DNA of 64,000 bases from Pseudoalteromonas prydzensis (GCF_011050055.1 NZ_DRGM01000167.1:104048-168047); one strand, 5' to 3'. Shown: positions 37,520 to 46,702, counted from the stretch's first letter. The notes: generated by a model not told the origin, from the sequence alone. Made by a program: numbers and translations.

Positions 37520-38861
37520 AGTACTGCTCCATGGTTTTTATATGTAACTTAGCTTGGCTATTATAAGGAAGCGCTTGAATATACCGCCATTTTCTAGGCA
37601 AACAGACGCGTTCAAATCGACTCGATAAAAAATTAATCAACAGCCGATTGGTCGCCAATTTACCCTGTGAATCTAAATGCTGGTGACCTGCTGCGCTAAG
37701 TACTACCAGCGCGCCAATCTGCACGCGTTTAGCCGGCACAACGAGTAATTTAGCTTCTTGTATCCATTCATGTTTAATTAGCAAGGCTTCTAATTCATCG
37801 AGATTAAGCCGTTTTTCTTCAATTTTGATGGTGCGGTCTAAACGACCTAGCAAATGAAATTGACCATTACTGAGCAGCTCAGCACTGTCATCTAACGGCA
37901 CGTTTTTTTGTTGTAAGATATACGAGTCTAACAGTAATAGGCCACGCTCATTCACAGACAATTGATTACCTGAAAATGGCTGCCAAGGCGTATTTATTGA
38001 AGTATCTAACACTTGCCGATAGGCAATCCCACCGGTTTCAGTACTGCCATACACCTGCGTAATTGGTCGCTTAAGCTGCTGATAAAGTGTTTGTGCATGC
38101 TCGTTATTTAGCGGCCCACCCGATGAAAAGAGCCATTGCAGCGAGGCTTTTTGCGTAATTAAAACGTTATCATTACATAACCTAGCTAATTGCGCAGGAC
38201 TTGAAACTAAAACGGCTTGAGGACACAATTGCAGTTTTTGCGCTATATGCTCTGGGTATTGCAGCTGGGTGCTATCAATAATGTGACCATTTGCTAAAGG
38301 CCATAACAAACGAAACAGTAAGCCATAGATATGCTGATGTGACACCGTTGAGATAAAAGTAAGCCGGCCTAACAACGGAAAACTTGAACTCAATACCATC
38401 AGCTCGCGATTAAGGACATGCCATGATTTAACAATCGGTTTTGATTGGCCGGACGAGCCCGAGGTATAAAACACCACCATCGCTTCGCTAGGCCACGTGA
38501 GTGCAATATTAGATGGATTTACAATTTGTGGCTGCGTCTCAATATTCAACAGCCCATCAGTAAAGAGTAAATTACTGTCATCACCACAAAAAATAGCACT
38601 TTGTTGTAAAAAAATTTGCAAGGTTTCGGGTTGACCATTAGGTGGTAAAATAACGGTATGACCACGGGTTGCCAGTGCAAATAAGCGCACAGCAAACTGA
38701 TAGGTGTCTGGATGAAATAACACAACCTGACTAGCTGGCTTTAACTGATGTAATTGGCTTTGGAAATGTGCAACATCAGCTACAAACTCGCTTTGCGTGA
38801 TCAGCCGCTGATCGACAAAAAATGCAGCCTTGTCATCAAATTGTATAGGCCTAACTGGCAT
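37503..38861 (-). CDS. AMP-dependent acyl/aryl-ACP ligase
   Basis: 452 residues. ANL signature FYTSGSSGQSKPIVKSW near 133-149, A5-type VYGSTETGGIAYRQ and the hinge LLGRLDRTIKIEEKRLNL. Activates a carboxylic acid with ATP and loads it on ACP; in APE systems the substrate is an aryl starter acid (ApeH-like). Together with the ammonia lyase it suggests a cinnamate-type primer. Overlaps the dehydratase by 17 bases. Confidence 0.92.
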   Translation of the reverse strand: MPVRPIQFDDKAAFFVDQRLITQSEFVADVAHFQSQLHQLKPASQVVLFHPDTYQFAVRLFALATRGHTVILPPNGQPETLQIFLQQSAIFCGDDSNLLFTDGLLNIETQPQIVNPSNIALTWPSEAMVVFYTSGSSGQSKPIVKSWHVLNRELMVLSSSFPLLGRLTFISTVSHQHIYGLLFRLLWPLANGHIIDSTQLQYPEHIAQKLQLCPQAVLVSSPAQLARLCNDNVLITQKASLQWLFSSGGPLNNEHAQTLYQQLKRPITQVYGSTETGGIAYRQVLDTSINTPWQPFSGNQLSVNERGLLLLDSYILQQKNVPLDDSAELLSNGQFHLLGRLDRTIKIEEKRLNLDELEALLIKHEWIQEAKLLVVPAKRVQIGALVVLSAAGHQHLDSQGKLATNRLLINFLSSRFERVCLPRKWRYIQALPYNSQAKLHIKTMEQYFAKPE

Positions 38862-39414
38862 TGTTTCTTACCTTTTGTCTAACTAACCACTCAATTGCCA
38901 TAATCATCCCAATTAGAATATAGGCAATCAAACCATTATACAGAGTCCATACCGATAACGATGTATATAAACTGGTGTACAGCGCCGCACTGGCATTAAC
39001 AATAAAAAAAACACACCACAATTTAGTAACTTGGCGAGTATAACGAATGCCTGTGGCGTCTAATTCTGGTTCACGAATACGCGCAAAGCTTTCAATTACG
39101 GGTGGCCCAAAACGCAATGAAAAAGCAAACGTAATAGCCATCACAGTGTTAATAATTACAGGATACAAACGCAAGCCAATCTCAGTGCTTTGCCACGTTG
39201 AGATAATCAACGCTATCACCGCTAACACACTTGCTGGTATTAGCCAAGGCATGTGTTTTAGCAATTGACGACTTCCTAATAAACGAATAATAACTAAAGC
39301 AATCAATACCATGCTGACATATTTCACAGACGTATACTGCAAACCAAAATACACAATGAATGGATATAAGGTTAAACAGACTAGCGCCAGCGTAATACTC
39401 ATTGCTTTTAGCAT
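38851..39414 (-). CDS. COG4648-type inner-membrane protein of APE loci
   Basis: 187 residues, about six transmembrane helices, no catalytic motif. Central LRFGPPVIESFARIREPELDATGIRYTRQVTKLW is the conserved cytoplasmic loop of the COG4648 family, which sits between the ligase and ACP genes in APE loci. Role unknown, possibly membrane assembly of the synthase. Confidence 0.85.
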   Translation of the reverse strand: MLKAMSITLALVCLTLYPFIVYFGLQYTSVKYVSMVLIALVIIRLLGSRQLLKHMPWLIPASVLAVIALIISTWQSTEIGLRLYPVIINTVMAITFAFSLRFGPPVIESFARIREPELDATGIRYTRQVTKLWCVFFIVNASAALYTSLYTSLSVWTLYNGLIAYILIGMIMAIEWLVRQKVRNNAS

Positions 39415-39424
39415 ATTAGATCGC

Positions 39425-39670
39425 CTAGCTAACTAACTTTTCAACTTCAGCAACAACATCTCGCACAGTTCTAACTTGCTTAAATGCGTCTGGATCAATT
39501 TTTTTGCCGGTGATTTCACGAAGTTTCACCACTAAGTCCACGGCATCTATGCTATCCAAGTCTAAGTCTTGATAAAGATGCGCATCAAGATTGATATCAT
39601 CGGCATCAATCTCAAACTCCTCAACTAAAATGTTATGTAACACATCGTAAATATCTGCTGCCGTTTTCAT
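39425..39670 (-). CDS. Acyl carrier protein (first of two)
   Basis: 81 residues from the ATG at 39670; TAGGA stands seven bases before it, whereas an ATG six bases upstream is too close. DLDLDSIDAVDLVVKL holds the phosphopantetheine Ser near 40 with the usual acidic helix II. Carries growing polyene chains. Confidence 0.93.
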   Translation of the reverse strand: MKTAADIYDVLHNILVEEFEIDADDINLDAHLYQDLDLDSIDAVDLVVKLREITGKKIDPDAFKQVRTVRDVVAEVEKLVS

Positions 39671-39696
39671 GCTCATTCCTACTTCTATTGTGCGTA

Positions 39697-39954
39697 TTAA
39701 GATCTGTAATTTTCGATAAACTCAGCCAACGCATCTACTGATGCAAAGTGTGCTTTTGTTTGTTCTGAGTTCGCATCAATTTTGACGTTAAACTCTTTTT
39801 TTATAGCCAGTCCCAGTTCAAGTGCATCGATACTGTCTAAACCTAAACCATCAACAAACAAAGCTTGATCATTTTCGATGTCTTCGATTGTCATATCTTC
39901 TAAATCTAAGCTGCTAATAATTAATAGCTTTATTTTATTTTTTAATTCGCTCAT
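39697..39954 (-). CDS. Acyl carrier protein (second of two)
   Basis: 85 residues. Pantetheine Ser in VDGLGLDSIDALELGLAIKKEF near 40. Different enough from the neighbouring ACP (for example IKAKLIISSLDLEDM-type N-terminus) to suggest separate tasks, as with the two ACPs of characterised APE systems. Overlaps the acyltransferase by 20 bases. Confidence 0.93.
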   Translation of the reverse strand: MSELKNKIKLLIISSLDLEDMTIEDIENDQALFVDGLGLDSIDALELGLAIKKEFNVKIDANSEQTKAHFASVDALAEFIENYRS

Positions 39955-40735
39955 AACGCCTTAGTTCCTCTGAAAAATAGTCTTGTAGTTGACGAGTCAA
40001 ATACCGTGCTTGCATTGACGGTGGTTCGTCATTTAAATTATTATTATTTTTAAATTCAACTGATGTAAATTTCATCATAAAGTGTGCCCGCGTAGCTGTA
40101 ACCTTATACCAAGGAGTTCCTTTGGTGAGTGTGCTTGGTTGCATTTTTATAAGTACACAAGAAACTGACGCTTGGCATCTGAGTACTATATTAGCCGCAC
40201 CGCGCTTAAATTTTAGCCCTGTATTTGGCTGCGAACGCGTCCCCTCAGGGAATATAATTAAATTATTACCCGCGGCTAACGATGCTTGGCACTCAACTAA
40301 TAACTCTTGTGGGTCTTGATTACTGATGTAACCAGTGCTTTTTATGACGCCACGCATAAATAGGTTTTTAAATAAATGCGCCTTAACAACGCAATCTGCA
40401 TCCTTAATAACCGAGATCAACACAACCACATCAATCAATGATGGATGGTTTGCTAAAACCAGCTGGCCTTTTAAATCAGCAAAACGTGTTTTGTCTTCAA
40501 TACTAAAATGGATCACCCCAAGGGTGTGCATCATAGCGACAAACGCTTTAAAACAATAGTGTACAGTTAATCTTGCTTGATATTTTCGCTTTGTTTCAGA
40601 TGACTCAAATAACCTTTGCAGTGGTAAAACCAGCAGTGTTAAAACTACACCACCAAAACCAAATAAACTAAAGCACAACCCAGTGGCAAAAATCCGCCAA
40701 ACATAATTTACTTTATTAACACAATTAGCCAGCAT
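39935..40735 (-). CDS. 1-acylglycerol-3-phosphate acyltransferase-like protein
   Basis: 266 residues. N-terminal hydrophobic stretch, then PlsC motifs NHPSLID (H-x4-D) near 93 and FPEGTRS near 160. Could acylate a lipid anchor for the pigment. Overlaps the chain-length-factor gene by 11 bases and the ACP by 20. Confidence 0.9.
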   Translation of the reverse strand: MLANCVNKVNYVWRIFATGLCFSLFGFGGVVLTLLVLPLQRLFESSETKRKYQARLTVHYCFKAFVAMMHTLGVIHFSIEDKTRFADLKGQLVLANHPSLIDVVVLISVIKDADCVVKAHLFKNLFMRGVIKSTGYISNQDPQELLVECQASLAAGNNLIIFPEGTRSQPNTGLKFKRGAANIVLRCQASVSCVLIKMQPSTLTKGTPWYKVTATRAHFMMKFTSVEFKNNNNLNDEPPSMQARYLTRQLQDYFSEELRRYERIKK

Positions 40736-41432
40736 GGAACGTTAGCATCCATGCACGTTGATTATTAAATAAGATCGTTTTTGGGGCTTTGTTTAATAGC
40801 GCAATGGCAAATTGGATACTGATTGGCAGCAGCTGGTTTGCATCTGTTGTAGACCCAAAATCAATAGGCTCAAGCGAAAAATAGCACTCACCTTGTTTTG
40901 CTAACCTAAGCGATAGGGCAATGCAGTGATCAACCTGCAATTCATCCGCAAAACACTGATATTCAGTCGGTAAGGCTCTATCGGCATGGCAAATCATGAT
41001 CTGCTCACACAATTGCGTATGTAAACGCGCGTAACTATCAATCAATGCACTAATGATACTGTCATTGCCACACGCAATCGCATTCATCGCCGCTGTATTG
41101 TTATTCAAAATGGAGAATATGCCCACCGCAGCGTTGTGAACACTTAGACCAAATGCGGTCGGTGACAATGCATCGTCAGTACAGATCGCATCAAGTAAAC
41201 CCGACGTTTTAGGCAGATCACCATGGCGAGATGAGAAGTTAATTGCAAGCGTTTGTGCACCTTCAACTTTATGCATACAGTGCAAAGCCATTTTCATAAA
41301 TTGGCTTAAGCGTCTGCGCTGCATCGGTGCAACCCAATTTAAATCTAAGTCTTGGTGAGGAAGAGATTCGAGTCCACTAATTTGCTGCTCAGGCGCAATC
41401 CATACACTAAAATTATCAACAACAAATTCCAC
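40725..41432 (-). CDS. Ketosynthase-like chain length factor (Ketoacyl-synt_2)
   Basis: 235 residues with GTG start. FSVWIAPEQQ, WVAPMQRRRLSQFMKMALHCMHKVEGAQTLAINFSSRHGDLPKT, LSPTAFGLSVHNAAVGIFSILNNNTAAMNAIACGNDS: a half-length KS-like protein without the catalytic Cys and His triad. This is the chain length factor type that pairs with a KS in APE synthases (ApeC-like). First gene of the operon; the ribosome site is weak. Confidence 0.88.
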   Translation of the reverse strand: MEFVVDNFSVWIAPEQQISGLESLPHQDLDLNWVAPMQRRRLSQFMKMALHCMHKVEGAQTLAINFSSRHGDLPKTSGLLDAICTDDALSPTAFGLSVHNAAVGIFSILNNNTAAMNAIACGNDSIISALIDSYARLHTQLCEQIMICHADRALPTEYQCFADELQVDHCIALSLRLAKQGECYFSLEPIDFGSTTDANQLLPISIQFAIALLNKAPKTILFNNQRAWMLTFHAG

Positions 41433-41501
41433 AGGCTAAATGGTCTTATTACTCTAAAAGGCGTGCCATTTTACCTATTACTATACAAAATGCAAAATTT
41501 T

Positions 41502-41530
41502 GGTGCTTAACCGCAGATAAATTAAGCACC
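41502..41530 (-). terminator. Terminator of the DapA-family gene, upstream of the APE operon
   Basis: 9-base stem GGTGCTTAA / TTAAGCACC with an 11-base loop, then AAAATTTT on the minus strand. Separates the DapA-family gene from the APE operon, whose promoter must lie in 41433-41500 (a TATAGT at 41485-41480 is a weak -10 candidate). Confidence 0.6.
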
Positions 41531-41539
41531 CATTCATAT

Positions 41540-42454
41540 TTAGAGTAAAATCACTTCTTGTTCAACAAGTTTAGTTGCATGCTGGCCAATAATTTCATTT
41601 TCTTTTCGTTGATTGATCAAGGCAATCCCCTGCGCTTGCTGCTGCGCATTCAATGGTACATATGGCAAACGAAACACTGGTTTTACAGCACCTGTCATCA
41701 TCAAGGCGGTGTTGATTGCAATAGGGTTTGGCTCACAGAATAACCATTGCATCAGCGGTTGCAATGACTCATTCAATTGTGCGTTAGGTTGATCCATTAA
41801 TTCACGGAACAAGCCCGGAATTAAATTAGACGTTACTGAGATCACGCCATGCGCTTTATACGTGTGGCGAGCATCATGGGCTTCATCATCATTCCCTGAC
41901 CAACAAGCAATGCCTTGTTGTTCGTAGTGATTAATACGCTCATTCCCACCGCACTCTTTTACGCCAATAAAGTTTTCATGTTGTGCCAACGGCTCAATAA
42001 TATCAGGGGTTAAATCTTGACCTGTGCGCCCTGCTACGTTGTAAATAAATGCGGGACCAATTGCCAGTACCCGTTTAAAGTGCTCTTTCACACCGGCTAT
42101 TGAAGTACGCCCGTAATACGGGTTAATTTGCAGTGCTGCGTCCATACCGCTGGCAAAACCGTATTCAGTGGCTTTGATTGCTTCACGGGTGTTATTGCTA
42201 CCCGTATTACCGACAATGATCAGCTTATCTGAATACTTATTAACGCTGTGCGCAATCAGCATTAAATGCTCTTCCCAGTTCATTAACTGGCCTTCACCTG
42301 TGGTGCCACCAACTACTATACCGTCAACACCCGCGGCAATTTGTTGTTCAACTAAAAAATCATAGGTAGCTAAGTCAATTTCACCACTGGTTAAATACGG
42401 GGTTTTGATCGCGGTGATAAGGCTTGCTTGTTTAATTTGTTCTAGGCTGCGCAT
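41540..42454 (-). CDS. DapA-family aldolase (4-hydroxy-tetrahydrodipicolinate synthase-like)
   Basis: 304 residues, class I aldolase barrel. GGTTGEGQLMNWEEHLML with the Thr-Thr motif, Tyr in FIYNVAGRTGQDL near 137 and Schiff-base Lys in GVKECGGNERI near 165. Either lysine biosynthesis DapA or a paralogue acting on another 2-oxo acid; the TGRTG segment varies from typical PSRTG of DapA (here AGRTG), so substrate is left open. Separate from the APE operon by a terminator. Confidence 0.88.
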   Translation of the reverse strand: MRSLEQIKQASLITAIKTPYLTSGEIDLATYDFLVEQQIAAGVDGIVVGGTTGEGQLMNWEEHLMLIAHSVNKYSDKLIIVGNTGSNNTREAIKATEYGFASGMDAALQINPYYGRTSIAGVKEHFKRVLAIGPAFIYNVAGRTGQDLTPDIIEPLAQHENFIGVKECGGNERINHYEQQGIACWSGNDDEAHDARHTYKAHGVISVTSNLIPGLFRELMDQPNAQLNESLQPLMQWLFCEPNPIAINTALMMTGAVKPVFRLPYVPLNAQQQAQGIALINQRKENEIIGQHATKLVEQEVILL

Positions 42455-42623
42455 AAAAAATTATTCTTAAAAAAACTTGCCGTAGTTGTAACATAAAAGC
42501 AGTCGTTTTCCGAGTGTTGCGTGGTTAATTAATTAAATTACTTGTGTTGTTGCAAGGCTTAGTCCAAAATAAACAACTGTATAAATAAACAGTATTTTTA
42601 TTTTTAACTTTGAGTGCACTTTT

Positions 42624-43277
42624 ATGCGTTTATCACGATTTTTAGCAACCCACTTTTATCACAGCGAAGAGCTGTGTCAGGCTCTAGCAATTGATGAAGA
42701 TACATTAATGCATTGGCAAGACAGTGGCTTATTCCCTAAACCCAGCTATTGCATTAAAAATCAATTAAGTTGCAGCTCATTTTCTGGCCTGTATGAATGT
42801 GAAGAATACGACGACTACTATCCTCGAGGCTGTGTAAACTGGGGGCAAGGGCTGGCCAAACAAAAAATCAGCTCATCGAGTCATGCCTTTGATTATTTTG
42901 CCCAACAATACATGACCGCACTGAGTAAACTTGCTCAGCAAGGCTTTGAGTTTAGTGATGAATTATTTGGCTGTGAAATAGAAGAACACCTGCAACAAGT
43001 GTGGCAACAATTTTTATGCAGCAAATACGGTTCATTAACGCAAAACGGCCTAATTGACGAGATAGTCGCTGTTGATATTGGCCGCTTAGTGGTTGATGAC
43101 ATCACTGAACTGCGAACTAAGCCAAGCCTCAATCAAGAGGAGCGCGCGCGGTTGCACCCAGCTATGAAGCTATTAAATCGCGCATTAAGCCACGGCGCAG
43201 AACATGAAAAGCAACACACCCTGCGCAGCCGCTATATCGATGCATTAGTGCTAAAATATGATTTGTCGGTTAAATGA
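42624..43277 (+). CDS. Conserved protein of unknown function (DUF6058-like)
   Basis: 217 residues, no signal peptide or membrane segment. N-terminal FLATHFYHSEELCQALAIDEDTLMHWQDSGLFPKPSY looks like a small helix-turn-helix-like domain, followed by a patch with four Cys (SYCIKNQLSC ... YECEEYDDYYPRGCVNWG) that could bind metal, then a helical C-terminus. It resembles the DUF6058 family noted near natural-product genes. Divergent from the DapA-family gene. Function unknown. Confidence 0.7.
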   Translation: MRLSRFLATHFYHSEELCQALAIDEDTLMHWQDSGLFPKPSYCIKNQLSCSSFSGLYECEEYDDYYPRGCVNWGQGLAKQKISSSSHAFDYFAQQYMTALSKLAQQGFEFSDELFGCEIEEHLQQVWQQFLCSKYGSLTQNGLIDEIVAVDIGRLVVDDITELRTKPSLNQEERARLHPAMKLLNRALSHGAEHEKQHTLRSRYIDALVLKYDLSVK

Positions 43278-43284
43278 AAATAAC

Positions 43285-43316
43285 AGGTGCGAGGTTTTAG
43301 GTACTAGGCGCTAGGC
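43285..43316. repeat. Short degenerate tandem repeats
   Basis: Three to four imperfect copies of AGGTGCG/AGGTTTT/AGGTACT/AGGCGCT. Low-complexity; no function proposed. Confidence 0.4.
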
Positions 43317-43734
43317 ATCACACCTTCGGTCAACCTAACCGCAATGGGATGGTTAATAACAGTGTAACCAAGCACTCTGAATAGGTGTTTTGAGGAAGAG
43401 CAAATTAATAACACGCATACGAAACAAATCGTGCCTATTCTGTTTGCTTATTAAATTACAACTATACCGGCTCATCCCTCAAACCAATGATGTCATAGCA
43501 CAATGACGTTATTTTGTGATCTATCTACAACATTGTTTACATAATATCATTAACCGCAGCGTTGTAGACTCGCTTTTCTAAAGCGGTTATTTAAATAATA
43601 CCAGTCAAGTAGCCACTGCCACACACTAAGATCTATAAACATAAATCCCTATTAAAATTGCTGAACCTTACCTCAAGTTGAATTATTCCCTCCCTTGCTT
43701 GACTCAAAATATCAGACTCAAGCATAGTGTTGCA

Positions 43735-43753
43735 AATGAAAACAATTACCATT
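43735..43753. promoter_or_regulatory. Candidate Fur box
   Basis: TGAAAACAATTACCA (43737-43751) matches 11 of 14 defined bases of the 7-1-7 Fur consensus TGATAAT-N-ATTATCA and is flanked by AATG/CATT. It sits 43 bases before the TonB-receptor start, as expected for iron repression. Confidence 0.6.
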
Positions 43754-43793
43754 AGCAATTCAATAATTACTTAAAACGGAATTAAATAAATAG

Positions 43794-45971
43794 ATGTATA
43801 TGTCATTCAACATGAGCACCAAGCTTAAAAAAGACTTAGTGAAAACCCATTACAACCTTAGGCCATTATCATTAGCAATTACCATGGTGTTAACAGGCCA
43901 AACATTGACGACTCAAGTGTTTGCGAACGAAGATATCGAAGTGATAGAGGTAAAAGTAGCACAATTAAGCAGTCAAAACCCAACACGTATTCCTTTGACT
44001 GTTAAAGAATTACCACAATCTGTTAGTAGTATCTCACGTGAAATGATGGACTTAAGTGGTATTACTGATATTAACGATGTTATGCTGAGTGTAACAGGAG
44101 TCAATGTTACCCTCTATGATAGCCAACGTCCGCTGTATTTTGCACGCGGTTTTCAAATTACTGATTTTCAGGTGGACGGAATACCCACTTTCAGTGGCTC
44201 AACCAATCAAGAGTACGATACATCTTTATATCAACAAGTCGAAGTTGTTCGCGGGGCTAATGGCCTGTTAAGTGGTGTTGGCTCCCCATCCGCTACCGTC
44301 AATATGATCCGTAAAAGACCCGAGCGAGAGTTTGATGCCTCATTATCAGCTAGTATTGGTTCGTGGGATCGACGCCGTGGTGTGGCAGATGTTTCTGTAC
44401 CACTTAGCAAAGATGGAAGTGTTCGAAGCCGATTTGTTGTCGCTTACCAAGACTCAGATAATTACCTAGACCGTTACCAAGAAGATAAAACGGCTATGAT
44501 GGGTATCATAGAAGCAGACATAACCCGTAATACTACTGTATCCGTTGGCTATCAAAACCAAGATAACAACCCAGTAGGAACCACATGGGGAACCATCCCT
44601 ATCTTTGCAGCTGATGGCACAGAGGCAAAATTACCGGTAACAACCAGTTACGCTCCAAAATGGACTAAGTGGCAACGTGAGTCATCGACCTTATTTGCAG
44701 ACCTTAAACATCATTTTAACGACTACTGGACACTGCGCGGCGCACTTAATCGCACTGAGGGTGACGTTGATAATTTACGCGTCTATGCTTCTGGTTTTCC
44801 TGATCGTGTTACTGGCGAAGGCGTCATACTCAGAGCTGCTGCAGGTTCAAGTGAAGACACTCGTGACAGCTTAGATCTGTACTTAACAGGTAGTTACGAT
44901 ATTTTTGGTCGTGAGCATGATGTAATGTTCGGCACTAACATCAGCCGTGTAGAATCAACAAGTCTGAGCTATACCTCACTATCTAATTGGTCTTACCCAG
45001 TAACGGATGCTTGGAATTACGATGGTGAAGCACCGCTCCCGAGTTATTCTCCAACAGGTGCTTATCGTATCAGTCAAACAGATCAATTTGGTTTTTACGC
45101 AGCAACGCGTTTTCGGGTAACTGATAGCTTATCATTGATCGGGGGAGCCCGTATCAGTAATTGGGAAACTGGCACTGATAATTATGACACTAACGCTAGT
45201 TATACAGCTACAACCGGCGACTATAAAGTTACTAATGAAGTGACTCCTTACCTTGGTGTTGTTTATGAACTAACACCAGCAATTAGCCTGTACACCAGCT
45301 ATACAGATATTTTTACGCCGCAGAATTACAAAGACAAAAATAACAATTTGCTATCACCAGTGCTTGGCAGCAATCTTGAAGCAGGCATCAAAAGTGATCT
45401 TTTTGACGGTCAACTATTGGCAACAGTCGCAGTATTTAATACTAAGCAAAATAATTATGCTGTCAGGGATTTAACCCAACCTGATTATTCTCTACCAGAT
45501 GGAAGTTCAGCGTATAAAGGTATCAATGGAACTGAAAGTAAAGGGATAGAAATGAGCTTAAGTGGCCACCTTAGTGATGGCTGGGTGATAAATGCTGGCT
45601 ACACTTACGTCGATACCACACGTAATGAAAACGATCGTATTTGGACCAATTTGCCTGAGCACTCAGTACAATTATCAACGCATTATCAGTTTACTGGTTT
45701 GCTAAATAATTTAAATATCGGTGGTGGCTTTAATTGGCAAAGTGAAACTATCGGTTATGGTGTTAGCCACCCTCAGGAAGCTGAAGGAGTTAATTACCAG
45801 CAAGATGCCTATATGCTGATTAACCTTTATGCCAGCTGGCGTTTTAATAAATCATGGAATTCTACACTCAGCATAACAAATGCAACTGACGAAACTTACT
45901 GGGCTAATATTGATTACGCGAATTATGGTGAACCTCAAAACATTAGTTTCACAGTTAAATGGCAATATTAA
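43794..45971 (+). CDS. TonB-dependent siderophore receptor
   Basis: 725 residues. Long basic leader then a signal segment ending TQVFA near 43; later Met codons (43812) are alternative starts. TonB box-like EVIEVKV, plug domain VKELPQSVSSISREMMDLSGITDINDVMLSVTGVNV and GFQITDFQVDGIP, barrel with terminal aromatic (ISFTVKWQY). Takes up a ferric siderophore across the outer membrane with TonB energy. Fur-like box upstream; no siderophore synthesis or ABC genes adjacent. Confidence 0.93.
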   Translation: MYMSFNMSTKLKKDLVKTHYNLRPLSLAITMVLTGQTLTTQVFANEDIEVIEVKVAQLSSQNPTRIPLTVKELPQSVSSISREMMDLSGITDINDVMLSVTGVNVTLYDSQRPLYFARGFQITDFQVDGIPTFSGSTNQEYDTSLYQQVEVVRGANGLLSGVGSPSATVNMIRKRPEREFDASLSASIGSWDRRRGVADVSVPLSKDGSVRSRFVVAYQDSDNYLDRYQEDKTAMMGIIEADITRNTTVSVGYQNQDNNPVGTTWGTIPIFAADGTEAKLPVTTSYAPKWTKWQRESSTLFADLKHHFNDYWTLRGALNRTEGDVDNLRVYASGFPDRVTGEGVILRAAAGSSEDTRDSLDLYLTGSYDIFGREHDVMFGTNISRVESTSLSYTSLSNWSYPVTDAWNYDGEAPLPSYSPTGAYRISQTDQFGFYAATRFRVTDSLSLIGGARISNWETGTDNYDTNASYTATTGDYKVTNEVTPYLGVVYELTPAISLYTSYTDIFTPQNYKDKNNNLLSPVLGSNLEAGIKSDLFDGQLLATVAVFNTKQNNYAVRDLTQPDYSLPDGSSAYKGINGTESKGIEMSLSGHLSDGWVINAGYTYVDTTRNENDRIWTNLPEHSVQLSTHYQFTGLLNNLNIGGGFNWQSETIGYGVSHPQEAEGVNYQQDAYMLINLYASWRFNKSWNSTLSITNATDETYWANIDYANYGEPQNISFTVKWQY

Positions 45972-46049
45972 GTAGTCATGCTAAAAGGTAAAGTTTGCGG
46001 GCTAACTATCAATCAATCCCATAACTAGCCGACTCTTACTAATCATCAC

Positions 46050-46084
46050 AATCGGTTCTTATCGTTATTAGAACCGATTTTTTC
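46050..46084 (+). terminator. Terminator of the TonB receptor gene
   Basis: 10-base stem AATCGGTTCT / AGAACCGATT with a 10-base loop and a T run, 79 bases after the stop. Confidence 0.88.
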
Positions 46085-46634
46085 TACCTTTGAACTAATT
46101 AGTATTCAATTGATAAACAACAGTAATAGGTTGTTTGAAGATTAGGAGCTGTCGACCTGCAAGATTATAAATTTTCAACCAAGCCTAGTGTAACTGGAAA
46201 CACGATACTCCTTGACTCTACCAGAAGAAATCATGAAATCGCGCAATGGGGTCTTGCCTTTTGCCACTTTCTTTTTCAATGACCGAAAATGGCACTCTGC
46301 TGATAGTCGGCTGCGAGCGAAAACAGACATTGAGTGGCTAGTTAATTTACCTCGTACCACCTAAGTAATACGATAAAGGAAGTTTTTATATAAAAACAAC
46401 CTCCACTTCTAATAATACTTATAATTAGCAATAACTTACCCTTTTACTATTAATAGAAAATACTAAAATAAGAACACCACCACGTGAAGATAGAAAAAGT
46501 GACCTCTGATAAAGCTGTTACATTCTCTTGGCCATTTTGAGCAAATGTACAGTCATTAAAATTCAAGTAAACCATTGAATAATATTGTTTTTATTTATTA
46601 AATTGCAAACAGCTATTATACATGCAATAGTAAT

Positions 46635-46650
46635 GATTACACCTGTAATC
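46635..46650. promoter_or_regulatory. Perfect palindrome, BlaI/CopY-like operator
   Basis: GATTACA-CC-TGTAATC is a perfect 7-2-7 inverted repeat containing TACA-NN-TGTA, the core of BlaI/MecI/CopY operators. It lies 53 bases before a beta-lactamase-family gene. No such regulator is encoded nearby. Confidence 0.55.
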
Positions 46651-46702
46651 TATTCGTGTTTTTTATTTGCAGGTTTTTTAGATGATTAAGGGAACATAAT
46701 TT

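Larger units (their letters stand above)
43278..43793. other. 516-base intergenic region upstream of the TonB receptor
   Basis: Holds short degenerate repeats built on AGG(T/C)GC-TAGG (43285-43316) just after the DUF6058-like gene, and a Fur-like site at 43735-43753. Otherwise AT-rich with no gene seen. Confidence 0.6.
45972..46702. other. 730-base intergenic region
   Basis: Terminator at 46050-46084 and operator-like palindrome at 46635-46650. Between them 46130-46370 is richer in coding-like sequence: a minus frame 46360-46175 (CHFRSLKKKVAKGKTPLRDF) and a plus frame reading LDSTRRNHEIAQWGLAFCHF. No start with a ribosome site and no family recognised; possibly a remnant. 46380-46620 is AT-rich with nothing seen. 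Confidence 0.45.

Noticed and set aside
41540..42454. DapA-family gene as a member of the APE operon
   Set aside because: A terminator-like hairpin and a promoter-sized gap separate them, and no APE role for such an aldolase is known to me.
43285..43316. CRISPR or tandem-repeat array
   Set aside because: Units are only 7-8 bases, imperfect and without spacers.
46175..46360. 61-codon minus-strand frame as a gene
   Set aside because: No ribosome site, no recognised family, biased toward basic residues; kept only as possible debris.
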